Origin: an uncultured delta proteobacterium
Lineage (GTDB): Bacteria; Myxococcota_A; UBA9160; JAFDET01
NCBI GenBank assembly: GCA_947259215.1
Contig: CAMYLJ010000003.1
Location: 1-64,000 of the forward strand
Direction: 5' to 3'
Length of the DNA: 64,000 nt
Shown piece after piece: positions 44,361 to 54,014 of the stretch (positions are counted from its first letter, which is position 1; each line of letters opens with the position of its first letter). The notes under the pieces were generated by a model. The model was not told the origin of the DNA. It worked only from the letters and a program-made list of their open reading frames with translations, and did no database searches. Position numbers and translations under genes: made by a program.

Positions 44361-44930
44361 ATGCCCGACGCGAGCGATGTGGAGGTGGTGCTGGAGGAAG
44401 CCCGCGATGCCATGGACAAGGCCCTGCGCAGCCTGCGAGCCGAGCTCCAGAAGGTTCGCACGGGTCGCGCGAACACCCAGCTGCTGGATGGCATCAGCGC
44501 CGACTACTACGGCACCCAGACTCCGCTGAACCAGATGGCCAACCTCACCACGCCGGATCCCCGCCTGATCGTGGTGTCGCCCTACGACAAGTCCTCCCTG
44601 GGCGCGATCGAGAAGGCGATCCAGGCCTCGAACCTCGGGCTCACGCCGCAGAACGACGGCAAGGTGGTGCGGATCCCGATCCCGCCGCTGACCGAGGAGC
44701 GTCGCAAGGAGCTGGTGCGTCACGTCCACAAGCTGGCCGAGGACCACAAGGTGGGCGTGCGCGAGGCCCGCCGCGACGGCGTCTCGCTGCTGAAGGACCT
44801 GGAGCGCGACGGCCTCTCCACCGACGAGCGCCACCGCGCCGAGAAGACCGTGCAGGACCTGACGGACGATTTCGTCAAGAAGCTCGACGAGACGACCGCT
44901 CAGAAGGAGAAGGAGATCCTGGAAGTCTGA
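44361..44930 (+). CDS. frr: ribosome recycling factor
   Basis: The 189-residue protein has the RRF signature RTGRANTQLLDGISADYYG and the C-terminal EERRKELVRHVHKLAED. It splits post-termination ribosomes. The length is typical. GGAGG lies before the ATG, and pyrH is 10 bp upstream. Confidence 0.96.
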   Translation: MPDASDVEVVLEEARDAMDKALRSLRAELQKVRTGRANTQLLDGISADYYGTQTPLNQMANLTTPDPRLIVVSPYDKSSLGAIEKAIQASNLGLTPQNDGKVVRIPIPPLTEERRKELVRHVHKLAEDHKVGVREARRDGVSLLKDLERDGLSTDERHRAEKTVQDLTDDFVKKLDETTAQKEKEILEV

Positions 44931-44933
44931 GCC

Positions 44934-45692
44934 ATGCGCGAACGGCGGCTGCGCAGAGACGCCATCCCCCGCCACGTGGCGGTGATCATGGATGGCAACG
45001 GTCGCTGGGCCCAGGCCCGGGGGCTGTCCCGCGCGGAGGGGCACCACGCGGGCCTCGAGTCCGTGCGAGCCGTGGTGCGTTCGGCCCACGAGCTCGGCAT
45101 CCGGATCCTCACGCTCTACGCCTTCTCCAGCGAGAACTGGAGCCGGCCCAAGGCCGAGGTCGACGCGGTGATGGATCTGCTGGACCGCTACATCGACGAG
45201 GAAGTGGACGAGGTCCACCGCAACGGCATCCAGATCCGCACCATGGGACAGCTCGCAGACGTCCCGCGCAGGACGCGCCAGAAGCTCGACGAGGCGGTCG
45301 CCCGCACCGCCGGCAACGACCAGATGGTGCTGTGCTTCGCGTTCTCCTACGGGGCCCGTCAGGAGATCGTCGACGCCGCGCGCGAGCTCGCGCAGCAGGT
45401 GGAGGAAGGCAAGCTCCGGGCCAGCGACATCGACGAGAAGCTCGTCTCCGCCCATCTCTACCAGCCCGACCTGCCCGATCCGGACCTGCTGATCCGAACC
45501 GGCGCCGAGACCCGGGTGTCGAACTTCCTGCTGTGGCAGATCGCGTACTCCGAGCTTCACTTCTGCGACGTGATGTGGCCGGCCTTCCGCAAGGAGGATC
45601 TCGTGAATGCGATCCTCGACTACCAGGCCCGGGAGCGCCGCTTCGGTCTCACCAGCGCCCAGGTGCGGAGCGGTTGCCCGGAGGACGCGTGA
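44934..45692 (+). CDS. uppS: isoprenyl transferase (undecaprenyl diphosphate synthase)
   Basis: The 252-residue cis-prenyltransferase has IMDGNGRWA with catalytic Asp20, FSSENWSRP and the C-terminal DLLIRTGAETRVSNFLLWQ. It makes the undecaprenyl carrier for peptidoglycan. The usual RTGGE reads RTGAE. It overlaps dxr as GTGA. Confidence 0.95.
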   Translation: MRERRLRRDAIPRHVAVIMDGNGRWAQARGLSRAEGHHAGLESVRAVVRSAHELGIRILTLYAFSSENWSRPKAEVDAVMDLLDRYIDEEVDEVHRNGIQIRTMGQLADVPRRTRQKLDEAVARTAGNDQMVLCFAFSYGARQEIVDAARELAQQVEEGKLRASDIDEKLVSAHLYQPDLPDPDLLIRTGAETRVSNFLLWQIAYSELHFCDVMWPAFRKEDLVNAILDYQARERRFGLTSAQVRSGCPEDA

Positions 45693-46864
45693 GGCGCGTC
45701 GCCGTCCTGGGCAGCACGGGCAGCATCGGCGAGCAGACGCTCGACGTGGTGAGTCGCTTCCCCGACCGCTACCGGGTGGTGGCGCTGGCGGCGGGCGCGA
45801 ACGTGGAGGCGCTGGCGGTTCAGGTCGAGCGGCACCGTCCCGCCCTGGTCTCGCTGGCGACCGACGAGGCCGCGGCCGTCCTGCGCGCCCGCCTGGGAAC
45901 CGACGCGCCCGAGATCGCGGTGGGCGAGGCCGGGCTGCGCGCGGTGGCCACCGCCGACGCAGACGTGGTGATGTCCGCGCTCGTCGGGGCGCTGGGGCTG
46001 GAGCCGACCCTCGCCGCCGTCGAGGCCGGCCGCGACGTGGCCCTCGCCAACAAGGAGGTGATGGTGATGGCGGGCGCGCTGGTGCGGCGCGCAGTCGCCG
46101 CCCACGGCGGCGCGCTGGTGCCCGTGGACAGCGAGCACAGCGCCATCTTCCAGTGCCTCTCCGGCCAGCGCCTCGAGGACGTGGCGCGCCTGGTGCTGAC
46201 GGCTTCCGGCGGGCCCTTCCGCACCTGGGACGCGGAGCGGATCGCCCGCGCCAGTGTGCAGGAGGCGCTGAATCATCCCAACTGGGACATGGGTCCCAAG
46301 ATCACCATCGACTCGGCCACCCTGATGAACAAGGGGCTCGAGGTGATCGAGGCGCGCTGGCTCTTCGACGTGCCGCCCGCGCGGGTGGACGTGGTGGTGC
46401 ATCCGCAGTCGATCGTGCACTCGCTGGTGGAGTTCCTGGACGGCTCGGTGCTGGCGCAGCTCGGTCTGCCGGACATGCGGGTGCCCATCGCGGTGGCCCT
46501 GGCGCATCCGGAGCGGGTTCCGCTGGAGGTGGAGCGTCTCGACCTGACGGCGGTCGGGCGCCTGGACTTCGAAGAGCCCGACCGCGGCCGGTTCCCGTGC
46601 CTCCAGCTCGCCTTCGACGCCCTGGCGGCCGGGGAGACGGCGCCCGCCGTCCTGAACGCCGCCAACGAGGAGTCGGTGGCTGCGTTCCTCGCCGGTCGCA
46701 TCCCCTTCCCGGCGGTGGCCGCCACCAATGCCGATGTGCTGTCATCCCACGTGGGTGAGGGGTCCGGCCCGATCCGCGACCTCCGAGACGTACTGGCCGC
46801 CGACACCTGGGCCCGCGCCCGCGCCCGGGAGGTGCTGCCGAAGCACGAGGGGAGATCCGCGTGA
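45689..46864 (+). CDS. dxr: 1-deoxy-D-xylulose 5-phosphate reductoisomerase
   Basis: The 391-residue enzyme of the MEP isoprenoid pathway has the NADPH motif GSTGSIG (8-14), PVDSEHSAIFQCL and the metal/substrate segment TIDSATLMNKGLE. The GTG start overlaps the uppS stop, and the end overlaps the rseP start. It supplies precursors for UppS. Confidence 0.96.
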   Translation: MRRVAVLGSTGSIGEQTLDVVSRFPDRYRVVALAAGANVEALAVQVERHRPALVSLATDEAAAVLRARLGTDAPEIAVGEAGLRAVATADADVVMSALVGALGLEPTLAAVEAGRDVALANKEVMVMAGALVRRAVAAHGGALVPVDSEHSAIFQCLSGQRLEDVARLVLTASGGPFRTWDAERIARASVQEALNHPNWDMGPKITIDSATLMNKGLEVIEARWLFDVPPARVDVVVHPQSIVHSLVEFLDGSVLAQLGLPDMRVPIAVALAHPERVPLEVERLDLTAVGRLDFEEPDRGRFPCLQLAFDALAAGETAPAVLNAANEESVAAFLAGRIPFPAVAATNADVLSSHVGEGSGPIRDLRDVLAADTWARARAREVLPKHEGRSA

Positions 46865-48567
46865 GCGCCTTGAACCTGACCCTGAGCTTCGTGTTCGCCT
46901 TCGTGCTGCTGCTGGGCGTGCTCATCACCGTGCACGAGTTCGGCCACTTCATCGTGGCCAAGCTCTGCGGCGTGCGGGTGCTGAAGTTCTCCATCGGCTT
47001 CGGCTCGCCGATCGGATTCGGGCGCTTCCGGCTGCGCTGGGAGCGGAACGGCACCGAGTACGTGATCGCGTGGGTGCCCCTCGGCGGCTTCGTGAAGATG
47101 CTGGGGGAGATTCCGGGCGAGGAGGAATCGCCCGAGGCCCTGGCCGACCCGTCCCACACGCTCACCCACAAGCCGGTGTGGCAGAAGCTGGCCGTGGTGT
47201 TCGCCGGCCCGGCCATGAACCTGCTGCTGCCGCTGGTGATCTTCGCGGTCACCCTGGGGTTCGGCATCGACCGGCCGGCCCCGGTGGTGGGTGCCGTCGA
47301 ACGCGCGTCGCCGGCCGCCGAGGCCGGGATCCTGCCGGGCGACGGGATCGTCTCCATCGGCGGCGAGCCCGTCCGCTGGTGGGACGAGGTGGAGACCCGG
47401 GTCCGGGAGAACCCGGGCGAGCGCCTCGAGCTGATCGTCACCCGCGGAGGCGAGCCGCGCGCGCTGTCGCTGCCGGTGGTGGACCGGGCCGGGCTCGACG
47501 TCTTCCGCCAGACGAGCCGGGTCGGCTGGCTCGGCGTCCGCCACCGCCGCGAGGCGGCCACTCTCGGTATCCCCGGCGCGGACGCAGCGGCCGCGGCCGC
47601 GGGGCTGCGTTCCGGCGACCGCGTGGTGGCCGTCGGCGAGCGTCCGGTGGAGGACTGGGTCGGTTTCGCCGGCGCCTACGCGGAGGCGCCCGCCGGCACC
47701 CCGGTGACCCTGCGCGTCGAGCGCGCGCGGGGCGAGTACGTGCCGGGTGCCGAGCGCGAGGACGAAACCCTGGCGCTTCCGGTGCCGGCCCTCGGCGACG
47801 TGCACGCGCTCGGCGTCGAGCCGGCTACCGTGCTGGTCTCCTTCGTGAAGCCCGACGGGGCCGCCGCCGCCGCGGGACTCGAGGCGGGCGACCTGATCCT
47901 GGCCGTCGACGGCAAGCCGGTGGGATCCTTCGCGTCCTTCGCCGAGGGCGTACGCGCCAGCGAGGGCCGCGAGCTCCAGGTCACCTACGCGCGGAGCGGC
48001 CGCACGACCACGACCCGCGTGACGCCGGAGCTGGTGGACGACGAGGCCGCGGGCGGCCGCGCCCAGGCCTACATGGTCGGGATCCACGCCCAGGACGCGA
48101 CGCTCGTTGGGGCCGTGGCTCGCGACCAGGAGCTGAATCCGCTGCGCTCGATCCCGCGCGCGGCGGCCATGACCTGGGAGATCACGGCGCTCACGGTGCA
48201 GGCGGTCAAGAAGATCGTCGTCGGCGAGATCGCGCGCAACCAGATCGGCGGGCCGATCGAGATCGCGCGCCAGGCCCACTCGGCCCTGGAGGCCGGCTGG
48301 GAGCGCTACCTGAACCTGCTGATCCTGATCAGCGTCAACCTGGCGATCCTGAACCTGCTGCCGATCCCGGTTCTGGACGGCGGACAGGCGGTGCTCTTCG
48401 CCATGGAGGGGATCAAGCGCGGCCCGCTCTCGCTCCGCACCCGCGAGATCGCCATGCAGATCGGCGTCACCATGGTCGTGCTGCTGATGGGATTCGCGTT
48501 CTGGAACGACCTGTCGCGCTACTGGTCGAGCCTCGTGGACTTCCTGCGCTCGCTCCTGACCGCGTGA
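46861..48567 (+). CDS. rseP: RIP metalloprotease RseP (site-2 protease) with three PDZ units
   Basis: The 568-residue intramembrane protease has HEFGH (His25, Glu26, His29) and a C-terminal LDG with Asp506 in NLLPIPVLDGGQ. Between the membrane segments I count three PDZ-like repeats: about 140-205, 220-310 and 315-400, each with a GDxIxxV/IxGxPV-type core. E. coli RseP (about 450 residues) has two. It probably cleaves an anti-sigma factor after a DegS-like cut. Both ends overlap neighbours as GTGA. Confidence 0.94.
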   Translation: MSALNLTLSFVFAFVLLLGVLITVHEFGHFIVAKLCGVRVLKFSIGFGSPIGFGRFRLRWERNGTEYVIAWVPLGGFVKMLGEIPGEEESPEALADPSHTLTHKPVWQKLAVVFAGPAMNLLLPLVIFAVTLGFGIDRPAPVVGAVERASPAAEAGILPGDGIVSIGGEPVRWWDEVETRVRENPGERLELIVTRGGEPRALSLPVVDRAGLDVFRQTSRVGWLGVRHRREAATLGIPGADAAAAAAGLRSGDRVVAVGERPVEDWVGFAGAYAEAPAGTPVTLRVERARGEYVPGAEREDETLALPVPALGDVHALGVEPATVLVSFVKPDGAAAAAGLEAGDLILAVDGKPVGSFASFAEGVRASEGRELQVTYARSGRTTTTRVTPELVDDEAAGGRAQAYMVGIHAQDATLVGAVARDQELNPLRSIPRAAAMTWEITALTVQAVKKIVVGEIARNQIGGPIEIARQAHSALEAGWERYLNLLILISVNLAILNLLPIPVLDGGQAVLFAMEGIKRGPLSLRTREIAMQIGVTMVVLLMGFAFWNDLSRYWSSLVDFLRSLLTA

Positions 48568-49022
48568 GTCGCGATCGTGCCGTGGGCGTCGCCGTGGCGC
48601 TCGCGGTCCTGCTGGGACCGACCGCCTACGTCGTGTGGCTCTACACGGCGGGCTCCGACGCAGAGAGCGGTCCCGTGCTGCGCCTGGCCGACCTCACGTC
48701 GGCGTCGGAGCGCGTGATGGCGCGGACGCCGGGGCTGGTGCTGGATTCCTCGGGCTATCGCTGGCCGGGTCAGGGGCTGCCGGGCTTCCAGCCCCCGGAT
48801 GCCGTCTCGCTGGTCATGCGCGACGCCGCCAGCGAGTACGCATATGCCGCGCCCTTCGACCCGAAGCGTCGGCGGCACCGGCTCGACGCGGCGGTGCTGC
48901 GGCCGCTTCCGGGCGCGCCCCCCTTCCCCGGCTTCGTGGGGGGGCGTCACTACCGGCTGCGGGTGGGGCGCGCCGCCGAGCCCGGCGTCGACGCCTGGGC
49001 CCTGGGGCTGCGGATCGAGTAG
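48564..49022 (+). CDS. exported or membrane-anchored protein of unknown function
   Basis: The 152-residue protein starts at a GTG overlapping the rseP stop. It has one N-terminal hydrophobic helix (about 7-28) and a small periplasmic domain rich in Pro, Arg and Gly with no Cys. I do not recognise a family. Its operon position suggests a link to envelope stress or to the RseP substrate. A strong hairpin follows directly, ending the operon. Confidence 0.7.
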   Translation: MSRDRAVGVAVALAVLLGPTAYVVWLYTAGSDAESGPVLRLADLTSASERVMARTPGLVLDSSGYRWPGQGLPGFQPPDAVSLVMRDAASEYAYAAPFDPKRRRHRLDAAVLRPLPGAPPFPGFVGGRHYRLRVGRAAEPGVDAWALGLRIE

Positions 49023-49023
49023 C

Positions 49024-49059
49024 CGCCCGTCGCGGACGCTGGCGCAGCCGCGACGGGTG
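49024..49059 (+). terminator. terminator hairpin after the rseP operon
   Basis: CCCGTCGCGG (49026-49035) pairs perfectly with CCGCGACGGG (49048-49057), and two further outer pairs include a G-U. The loop is 12 nt. No T-run follows. Confidence 0.65.
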
Positions 49060-49076
49060 CGGCAATCCTCCGGCTT

Positions 49077-49775
49077 GTGAAGCTCCTGGCCCTCGAGACC
49101 GCCACGCCGGCCACGGACGTCGTCGTCCTGGTGGACGGTCGCGTGTGCGGCCGGGCCGGAGACGCGGAGCGGCCCCACGCGGCGGCGCTCCTGCCGTGTG
49201 TGGAGCGCGCTCTGGCCGAGGCCGGGCTCGGGCTCGGCGCCGTGGAGGGGTTCGCGATCTCCATCGGCCCGGGCTCGTTCACCGGGCTGCGGATCGGCCT
49301 GGCCAGCGTGAAGGCCTTCGCGCTGGGCAGCCCTCGGCCCGTGGCCCCGGTGCCGACCCTGGCGGCGCTGGCGTGGAGCGTGCGGGAGCGGAGCGACGGC
49401 CTGGTGCTGGCCTGCCTGGACGCCCGGCGCGGCGAGCTCTACGCGGCGGGCTACCGCCCGCAGGCCGGTGGCTTGGTGCCGGCGGGCCCTCCCGAGAGTG
49501 TCTACCGACCCGAGGAGCTGCGGGCCGCGTTGGCGGAGCCGGCGTTCGCCGTCGGTGACGTCGCTGCGGGAGCGCCGGGCCTTCCGATCGAGCCGGGAAC
49601 GCCCACGGCGGTGGCGGTGGCGGAGATCGGAGCCCGGATGCTCGCCGCCGGCGGAGGCCAGCTGGCCTCCGAGCTGGTGCCGCGCTACCTGCGCCGGGCC
49701 GAGGCCGAGGCACGCCGGACCGGCCAGTCCCTGGAGCCGGACGCCGGCTCGGGCCCCGCGGGTGAGGCACTTTGA
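49077..49775 (+). CDS. tsaB: tRNA threonylcarbamoyladenosine biosynthesis protein TsaB
   Basis: The 232-residue ASKHA-fold protein has the TsaB hallmark SIGPGSFTGLRIGLASVKAF and LACLDARRGELYAA. It partners TsaD and TsaE in making t6A on tRNAs. The start is GTG with only a weak ribosome site. The stop codon overlaps the -35 of the next promoter. Confidence 0.92.
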   Translation: MKLLALETATPATDVVVLVDGRVCGRAGDAERPHAAALLPCVERALAEAGLGLGAVEGFAISIGPGSFTGLRIGLASVKAFALGSPRPVAPVPTLAALAWSVRERSDGLVLACLDARRGELYAAGYRPQAGGLVPAGPPESVYRPEELRAALAEPAFAVGDVAAGAPGLPIEPGTPTAVAVAEIGARMLAAGGGQLASELVPRYLRRAEAEARRTGQSLEPDAGSGPAGEAL

Positions 49776-49800
49776 CAGGTCCCCCGGGGTCGCGTAACTT
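49772..49800 (+). promoter_or_regulatory. putative promoter of the ilv-leu operon
   Basis: A perfect -35 TTGACA (49772-49777), a 17-bp spacer and TAACTT (49795-49800). It overlaps the tsaB stop codon and lies about 38 bp before the YdcH-like ATG. Confidence 0.55.
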
Positions 49801-49837
49801 GGCGAGCTAACTGCACTTCGGCGATTTTCGGGAGCGG

Positions 49838-50056
49838 ATGGACCGGCACGAGATCCAGCTCATCCGCCAGCTTGCCGCAGGCGATGCGGAGCTGGCCAGC
49901 CTCTGGGGAGAGCACCAGACCCTGGAGGCCGAGCTGGCCGATCTCGACGGTCGTCGGCACCGGACGCCGTCGGAGGAGCAGCGACGCAAGCAGCTCCAGA
50001 AGTCCAAGCTGGCGGGACGCGATCGCATCCAGGCCATCCTCGATCGCCACCGCTAG
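49838..50056 (+). CDS. YdcH/DUF465-family small protein
   Basis: The 72-residue, highly charged, probably coiled-coil protein has the DUF465 shape: an N-terminal HEIQLI, a middle LEAEL, and a Lys-rich end LQKSKLAGRDRIQAIL matching the family's LKKxKLxLKDxI pattern. The function of this widespread family is unknown. It is the first gene after the promoter and lies 15 bp before ilvB, so it should be co-transcribed with branched-chain amino acid genes. Confidence 0.75.
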   Translation: MDRHEIQLIRQLAAGDAELASLWGEHQTLEAELADLDGRRHRTPSEEQRRKQLQKSKLAGRDRIQAILDRHR

Positions 50057-50071
50057 GGAGGGGACGCCGAC

Positions 50072-51790
50072 GTGAGGCTCACCGGATCCGAGATCCTGAT
50101 CCACGCCCTGCGCGAGGAAGGCGTCGACGTCGTCTTCGGTCACCCGGGTGGTGCCGTCCTCTTCATCTACGACGCCATCCACAGGCTGGGCCTCAAGCAC
50201 ATCCTCGCCCGTCACGAGCAGGGCGCCGTGCACATGGCGGACGGCTACGCGCGCGCCAGCGGCCGGCCCGGCGTGGCCGTGGTGACGTCGGGACCGGCAC
50301 TCACCAACGCCGTGACCGGACTGGCCACGGCGTACGCCGACTCGATCCCCATGGTGTGCATCTCGGGCCAGGTGCCCACCCACGCCATCGGCAGCGACGC
50401 CTTCCAGGAGGCCGATAACGTCGGCATCACGCGTCCGGTGACGAAGCACAACTACCTGGTCACCGACGTCCGCGACCTGGCGCGCACCCTGAAGGAGGCG
50501 TTCCACATCGCCACCACCGGGCGGCCGGGGCCGGTGCTGGTGGACATCCCCAAGGACGTGTCCAACACGGAGTGCGAGTTCCTGTACCCGAAGGAGGTCG
50601 CTCTCGAGCACTACCAGCCGCGCTACGAAGGCCACTGGGGCCAGGTCAAGAAGGCGCTGGCGCTGATCCTCCAGGCCGAGCGTCCGGTGGTGTACTTCGG
50701 CGGCGGCGCGATCCTGTCGGGCGCGTCCGAAGAGCTGCTGGCGTTCGTGGACACGCTGCGCGTCCCCACCACCTACACCTTGATGGGCATCGGGGGCATT
50801 CCCGGCAACCACGCCTGCTCCCTCGGCATGCTCGGCATGCACGGCACCTACCGGGCCAACCTGGCCGTGGACCAGGCCGACGTGCTGATCGCCATCGGCG
50901 CCCGCTTCGACGACCGGGTGACGGGCAAGCTCGACGAGTTCGCCCAGATCTCCAAGAAGATCCACATCGACATCGACCCGACGTCGATCCGCAAGACGGT
51001 CCACGTGGACGTCCCGATCGTGGGCGACGTGAAGAACTGCCTCCAGAAGCTGCTGAAGCTGCTGGACGACGAGCGCCCCGAGGACCTGGAGCGCTTCCAG
51101 CGCCGGATCCAGCCCTGGTGGGGCCGCATCGACGACTGGAATCGCGAGGCGCCGATCGCCTACGAGCAGCCGGCGGACGGGCCGCTCCTGCCCCAGTTCG
51201 TGATCGACAAGCTCTACCAGATGACCGAGGGCCGCGCGGTGCTCACCACCGATGTGGGCCAGCACCAGATGTGGGCCGCCCAGTACTACCACTGCCAGGG
51301 TCCCAATAACTGGATCTCCTCGGGAGGCCTCGGGACCATGGGCTTCGGGCTGCCGTCGGCCATCGGCGCCCAGGTGGCGCGCCCGGGCGAGACGGTGCTG
51401 TGCATCGCCGGCGACGGCTCGCTGCTGATGACGGTGCAGGAGCTGGTCACCGCCGTCGAGGAGCAGCTCCCGGTGAAGGTGGCGATCATCAACAACCGCT
51501 ACCTGGGCATGGTGCGCCAGTGGCAGCAGCTGCTCTACGACGACCGCATCAGCGGCAGCGACCTGCACGTCGGGCCCGACTGGGTCAAGCTGGCGGACGC
51601 CATGGGCGCCCTCGGCCTGCGCGCCACGCGCGTGGAGGAGGTGGAGCCCGTGATCGAGCAGGCCCTGGCCCATCCGGGCCCCGTCTTCATCGACTTCCAG
51701 GTCAAGGAGACGGAGAACTGCTACCCGATGGTTCCGGCCGGGAATCCGTCTTCCAAGATGCTCCTCTCCGATCCGGATCCGATGGGCTAG
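50072..51790 (+). CDS. ilvB: acetolactate synthase large subunit
   Basis: The 572-residue thiamine-diphosphate enzyme has the catalytic Glu49 in ARHEQGAVHMADGYAR and the ThDP-magnesium motif GDGSLLM near 449. Ordered domains are pyrimidine-binding, FAD-binding and PP-binding. It makes acetolactate or acetohydroxybutyrate. GTG start with GGAGGGG upstream. The regulatory subunit follows after 5 bp. Confidence 0.97.
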   Translation: MRLTGSEILIHALREEGVDVVFGHPGGAVLFIYDAIHRLGLKHILARHEQGAVHMADGYARASGRPGVAVVTSGPALTNAVTGLATAYADSIPMVCISGQVPTHAIGSDAFQEADNVGITRPVTKHNYLVTDVRDLARTLKEAFHIATTGRPGPVLVDIPKDVSNTECEFLYPKEVALEHYQPRYEGHWGQVKKALALILQAERPVVYFGGGAILSGASEELLAFVDTLRVPTTYTLMGIGGIPGNHACSLGMLGMHGTYRANLAVDQADVLIAIGARFDDRVTGKLDEFAQISKKIHIDIDPTSIRKTVHVDVPIVGDVKNCLQKLLKLLDDERPEDLERFQRRIQPWWGRIDDWNREAPIAYEQPADGPLLPQFVIDKLYQMTEGRAVLTTDVGQHQMWAAQYYHCQGPNNWISSGGLGTMGFGLPSAIGAQVARPGETVLCIAGDGSLLMTVQELVTAVEEQLPVKVAIINNRYLGMVRQWQQLLYDDRISGSDLHVGPDWVKLADAMGALGLRATRVEEVEPVIEQALAHPGPVFIDFQVKETENCYPMVPAGNPSSKMLLSDPDPMG

Positions 51791-51795
51791 CGGCC

Positions 51796-52275
51796 ATGCG
51801 CCACACGATCAGCGTCCTGGTGCGCAATGAGTTCGGCGTGCTGTCGCGCGTCGCGGGTATGTTCAGCGGCCGGGGCTACAACATCGACAGCCTGAACGTC
51901 GCCCCCACCCTGGATCCCAAGGTCTCGTGCATGACCCTGGTGACCCACGGTGACGACGACACCATCGAGCAGATCACGAAGCAGCTGCACAAGCTGATCG
52001 ACGTGATCACGGTGAAGGACTACGTCCAGCAGAAGGACTTCGTGGGGCGCGAGCTGGCGATGCTGAAGGTGGCCCCCTCCCCCGACGCGCGGGCCGAGGT
52101 GCTGCGCGTGGTCGAGATCTTCCGCGGCAAGATCGTGGACGTCTCCCCCAAGTCCTTCGTGGTCGAGGTGACCGGTGCGCTCGACAAGATCGACGCGATG
52201 GCCCGGCTCCTCGAGCCCCTGGGACTGGTGCAGGTGGTCCGCACGGGGCCCCTGGCCGTCGGTCGCGGCCTGTAG
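51796..52275 (+). CDS. ilvN: acetolactate synthase small (regulatory) subunit
   Basis: The 159-residue protein has an N-terminal ACT domain ([20 protein letters not shown]) and the C-terminal ALS_ss_C domain. It confers valine feedback control on IlvB. The ATG at 51796 gives the normal length for IlvN/IlvH. Confidence 0.95.
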   Translation: MRHTISVLVRNEFGVLSRVAGMFSGRGYNIDSLNVAPTLDPKVSCMTLVTHGDDDTIEQITKQLHKLIDVITVKDYVQQKDFVGRELAMLKVAPSPDARAEVLRVVEIFRGKIVDVSPKSFVVEVTGALDKIDAMARLLEPLGLVQVVRTGPLAVGRGL

Positions 52276-52309
52276 CTCCCGGCGGAACCCGAACGGAAGG
52301 AACGCAGCG

Positions 52310-53332
52310 ATGGCAGTGAAGATCTTCTACGACAAGGACGCGGACCTGGGACGCCTGGACGGCAAGACCGTCGCGGTGGTCGGCTACGGCAGCCAGGGGC
52401 ACGCCCACGCCCTCAACCTGCGCGACTCGGGCGTGAACGTGGTGGTCGGGCTGCGCAAGGACTCGGCGTCCTGGCAGAAGGCCGAGAACGAGGGCCTGGC
52501 GGTGAAGACCCCGGCCGAGGCGGCCCGCGAGGCCGACGTGGTGATGCTGACCGTCCCCGACGAGCGCATGGCGGACATCTACCGCGAAGAGATCGAGCCG
52601 GGGCTGGTGGCGGGCAACTACCTCGCCGTGGCCCACGGCTTCAACGTGCATTTCGGGCAGGTGGCGGTGCCGGACGGTGTCAACGTCTTCATGGTGGCGC
52701 CCAAGGGCCCGGGACACACCGTGCGCGGCCACTACCAGGAGGGCCGCGGCGTGCCTTCGCTGATCGCCGTGGGCGAGGATCCGTCGGGCGATACCCATCA
52801 GATCGCCCTGGCCTACGCGGCTGGGATCGGAGCCGGGCGCGCCGGCATCCTGGAGACGAACTTCCGCGAGGAGTGCGAGACGGATCTCTTCGGCGAGCAG
52901 GCGGTCCTGTGCGGCGGCCTGACGGCACTGATGACCGCCGGCTACGAGACCCTGGTGGAGGCCGGCTACACCCCGGAGATGGCCTACTTCGAGTGCATTC
53001 ACGAGGTGAAGCTGATCGTGGACCTGATCTACGAAGGCGGGATCGCGAACATGCGCTACTCGGTGTCGAATACCGCCGAGTATGGCGACCTCACGCGTGG
53101 CCCGCGGATCGTCGACGAAGGCGTGAAGCAGCGCATGAAGCAGATCCTGGAAGAGATCCAGTCCGGGAACTTCGCCAAGGAGTTCATCCTCGAGAACAAG
53201 GCGGGCGGGGCCAGCTTCAACGCGCTGCGCCGCCGCGGCGGGGAGCACGACCTGGAGCAGGTGGGCGAGAAGCTGCGCGGGCTGATGCCCTGGCTCAAGG
53301 AGAACCGCCTCGTCGACCGCTCGAAGAACTGA
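52310..53332 (+). CDS. ilvC: ketol-acid reductoisomerase (class I)
   Basis: The 340-residue class I enzyme has the NADP motif [17 protein letters not shown], the loop residues RKDSASW and the metal-binding C-terminal region with [12 protein letters not shown] and [18 protein letters not shown] lies eight bases before the ATG. It converts acetolactate to dihydroxyisovalerate, after IlvBN. Confidence 0.97.
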   Translation: MAVKIFYDKDADLGRLDGKTVAVVGYGSQGHAHALNLRDSGVNVVVGLRKDSASWQKAENEGLAVKTPAEAAREADVVMLTVPDERMADIYREEIEPGLVAGNYLAVAHGFNVHFGQVAVPDGVNVFMVAPKGPGHTVRGHYQEGRGVPSLIAVGEDPSGDTHQIALAYAAGIGAGRAGILETNFREECETDLFGEQAVLCGGLTALMTAGYETLVEAGYTPEMAYFECIHEVKLIVDLIYEGGIANMRYSVSNTAEYGDLTRGPRIVDEGVKQRMKQILEEIQSGNFAKEFILENKAGGASFNALRRRGGEHDLEQVGEKLRGLMPWLKENRLVDRSKN

Positions 53333-53333
53333 C

Positions 53334-54014
53334 GTGGATCCGGCCGATCCCCAGGTCCCCCGCTTCGCGGAGCGTCCCACGGAGCCCGTCGTGCGCGACG
53401 CGCTCGTGCTGGGGGCCGCCCCGCTGGCGGCCGCCGGTGTGTTCGGGATGCTCGGCTGGACGGCCGTCGCCTGGGTCTGCCTGGGGCTCGTCTTCTTCGT
53501 GGCCAGCTTCTTCCGCAATCCGCGGCGCGAGATCCCGGGCGACGAGCGGACCGTCGTGGCTCCGGCCGACGGGATCGTGAGCCAGGTGGGAGAGATCGAG
53601 ACTGCCGAAGGCGCCAAGGCCCTGCGCATCGGGATCTTCCTGTCGGTCTTCGACGTGCACGTGAACCGCATGCCGCTGGCGGGGCGGGTGCTGGCCATCG
53701 AACGCACCGGCTCCCGCTTCCTGGCCGCCTTCAACCCGCGCGCCGAGCACGAGAACGTGCGCTGCACGCTGAGTCTGGAGGGCGTCGACGGGGTGCGCTT
53801 TCAGGTGTCGCAGATCACGGGGCTCGTGGCGCGGCGCATCGTGTGCCACCCGCAGGTGGGCGAGTGGGTGGAGCGCGGGGCACGGTTTGGCCTGATCCGC
53901 TTCGGCTCGCGCACCGACGTGGTGCTGCCCCTCGGTAGCGAGGTGCTGGTGAAGCGCGGCCAGCGGGTGCACGGCGGCAGCTCCGTGCTGGCCCGCCTGG
54001 GAGAGGCGGCGTGA
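53334..54014 (+). CDS. psd: phosphatidylserine decarboxylase proenzyme
   Basis: The 226-residue short-type Psd has membrane segments at about 24-62, FFRNPRREIPGDE, VVAPADGIV and FLSVFDVHVNRMP. The C-terminal self-cleavage site GGSS has Ser216 becoming the pyruvoyl group. It makes phosphatidylethanolamine from the product of the next gene. It overlaps pssA by 4 bp. Confidence 0.93.
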   Translation: MDPADPQVPRFAERPTEPVVRDALVLGAAPLAAAGVFGMLGWTAVAWVCLGLVFFVASFFRNPRREIPGDERTVVAPADGIVSQVGEIETAEGAKALRIGIFLSVFDVHVNRMPLAGRVLAIERTGSRFLAAFNPRAEHENVRCTLSLEGVDGVRFQVSQITGLVARRIVCHPQVGEWVERGARFGLIRFGSRTDVVLPLGSEVLVKRGQRVHGGSSVLARLGEAA

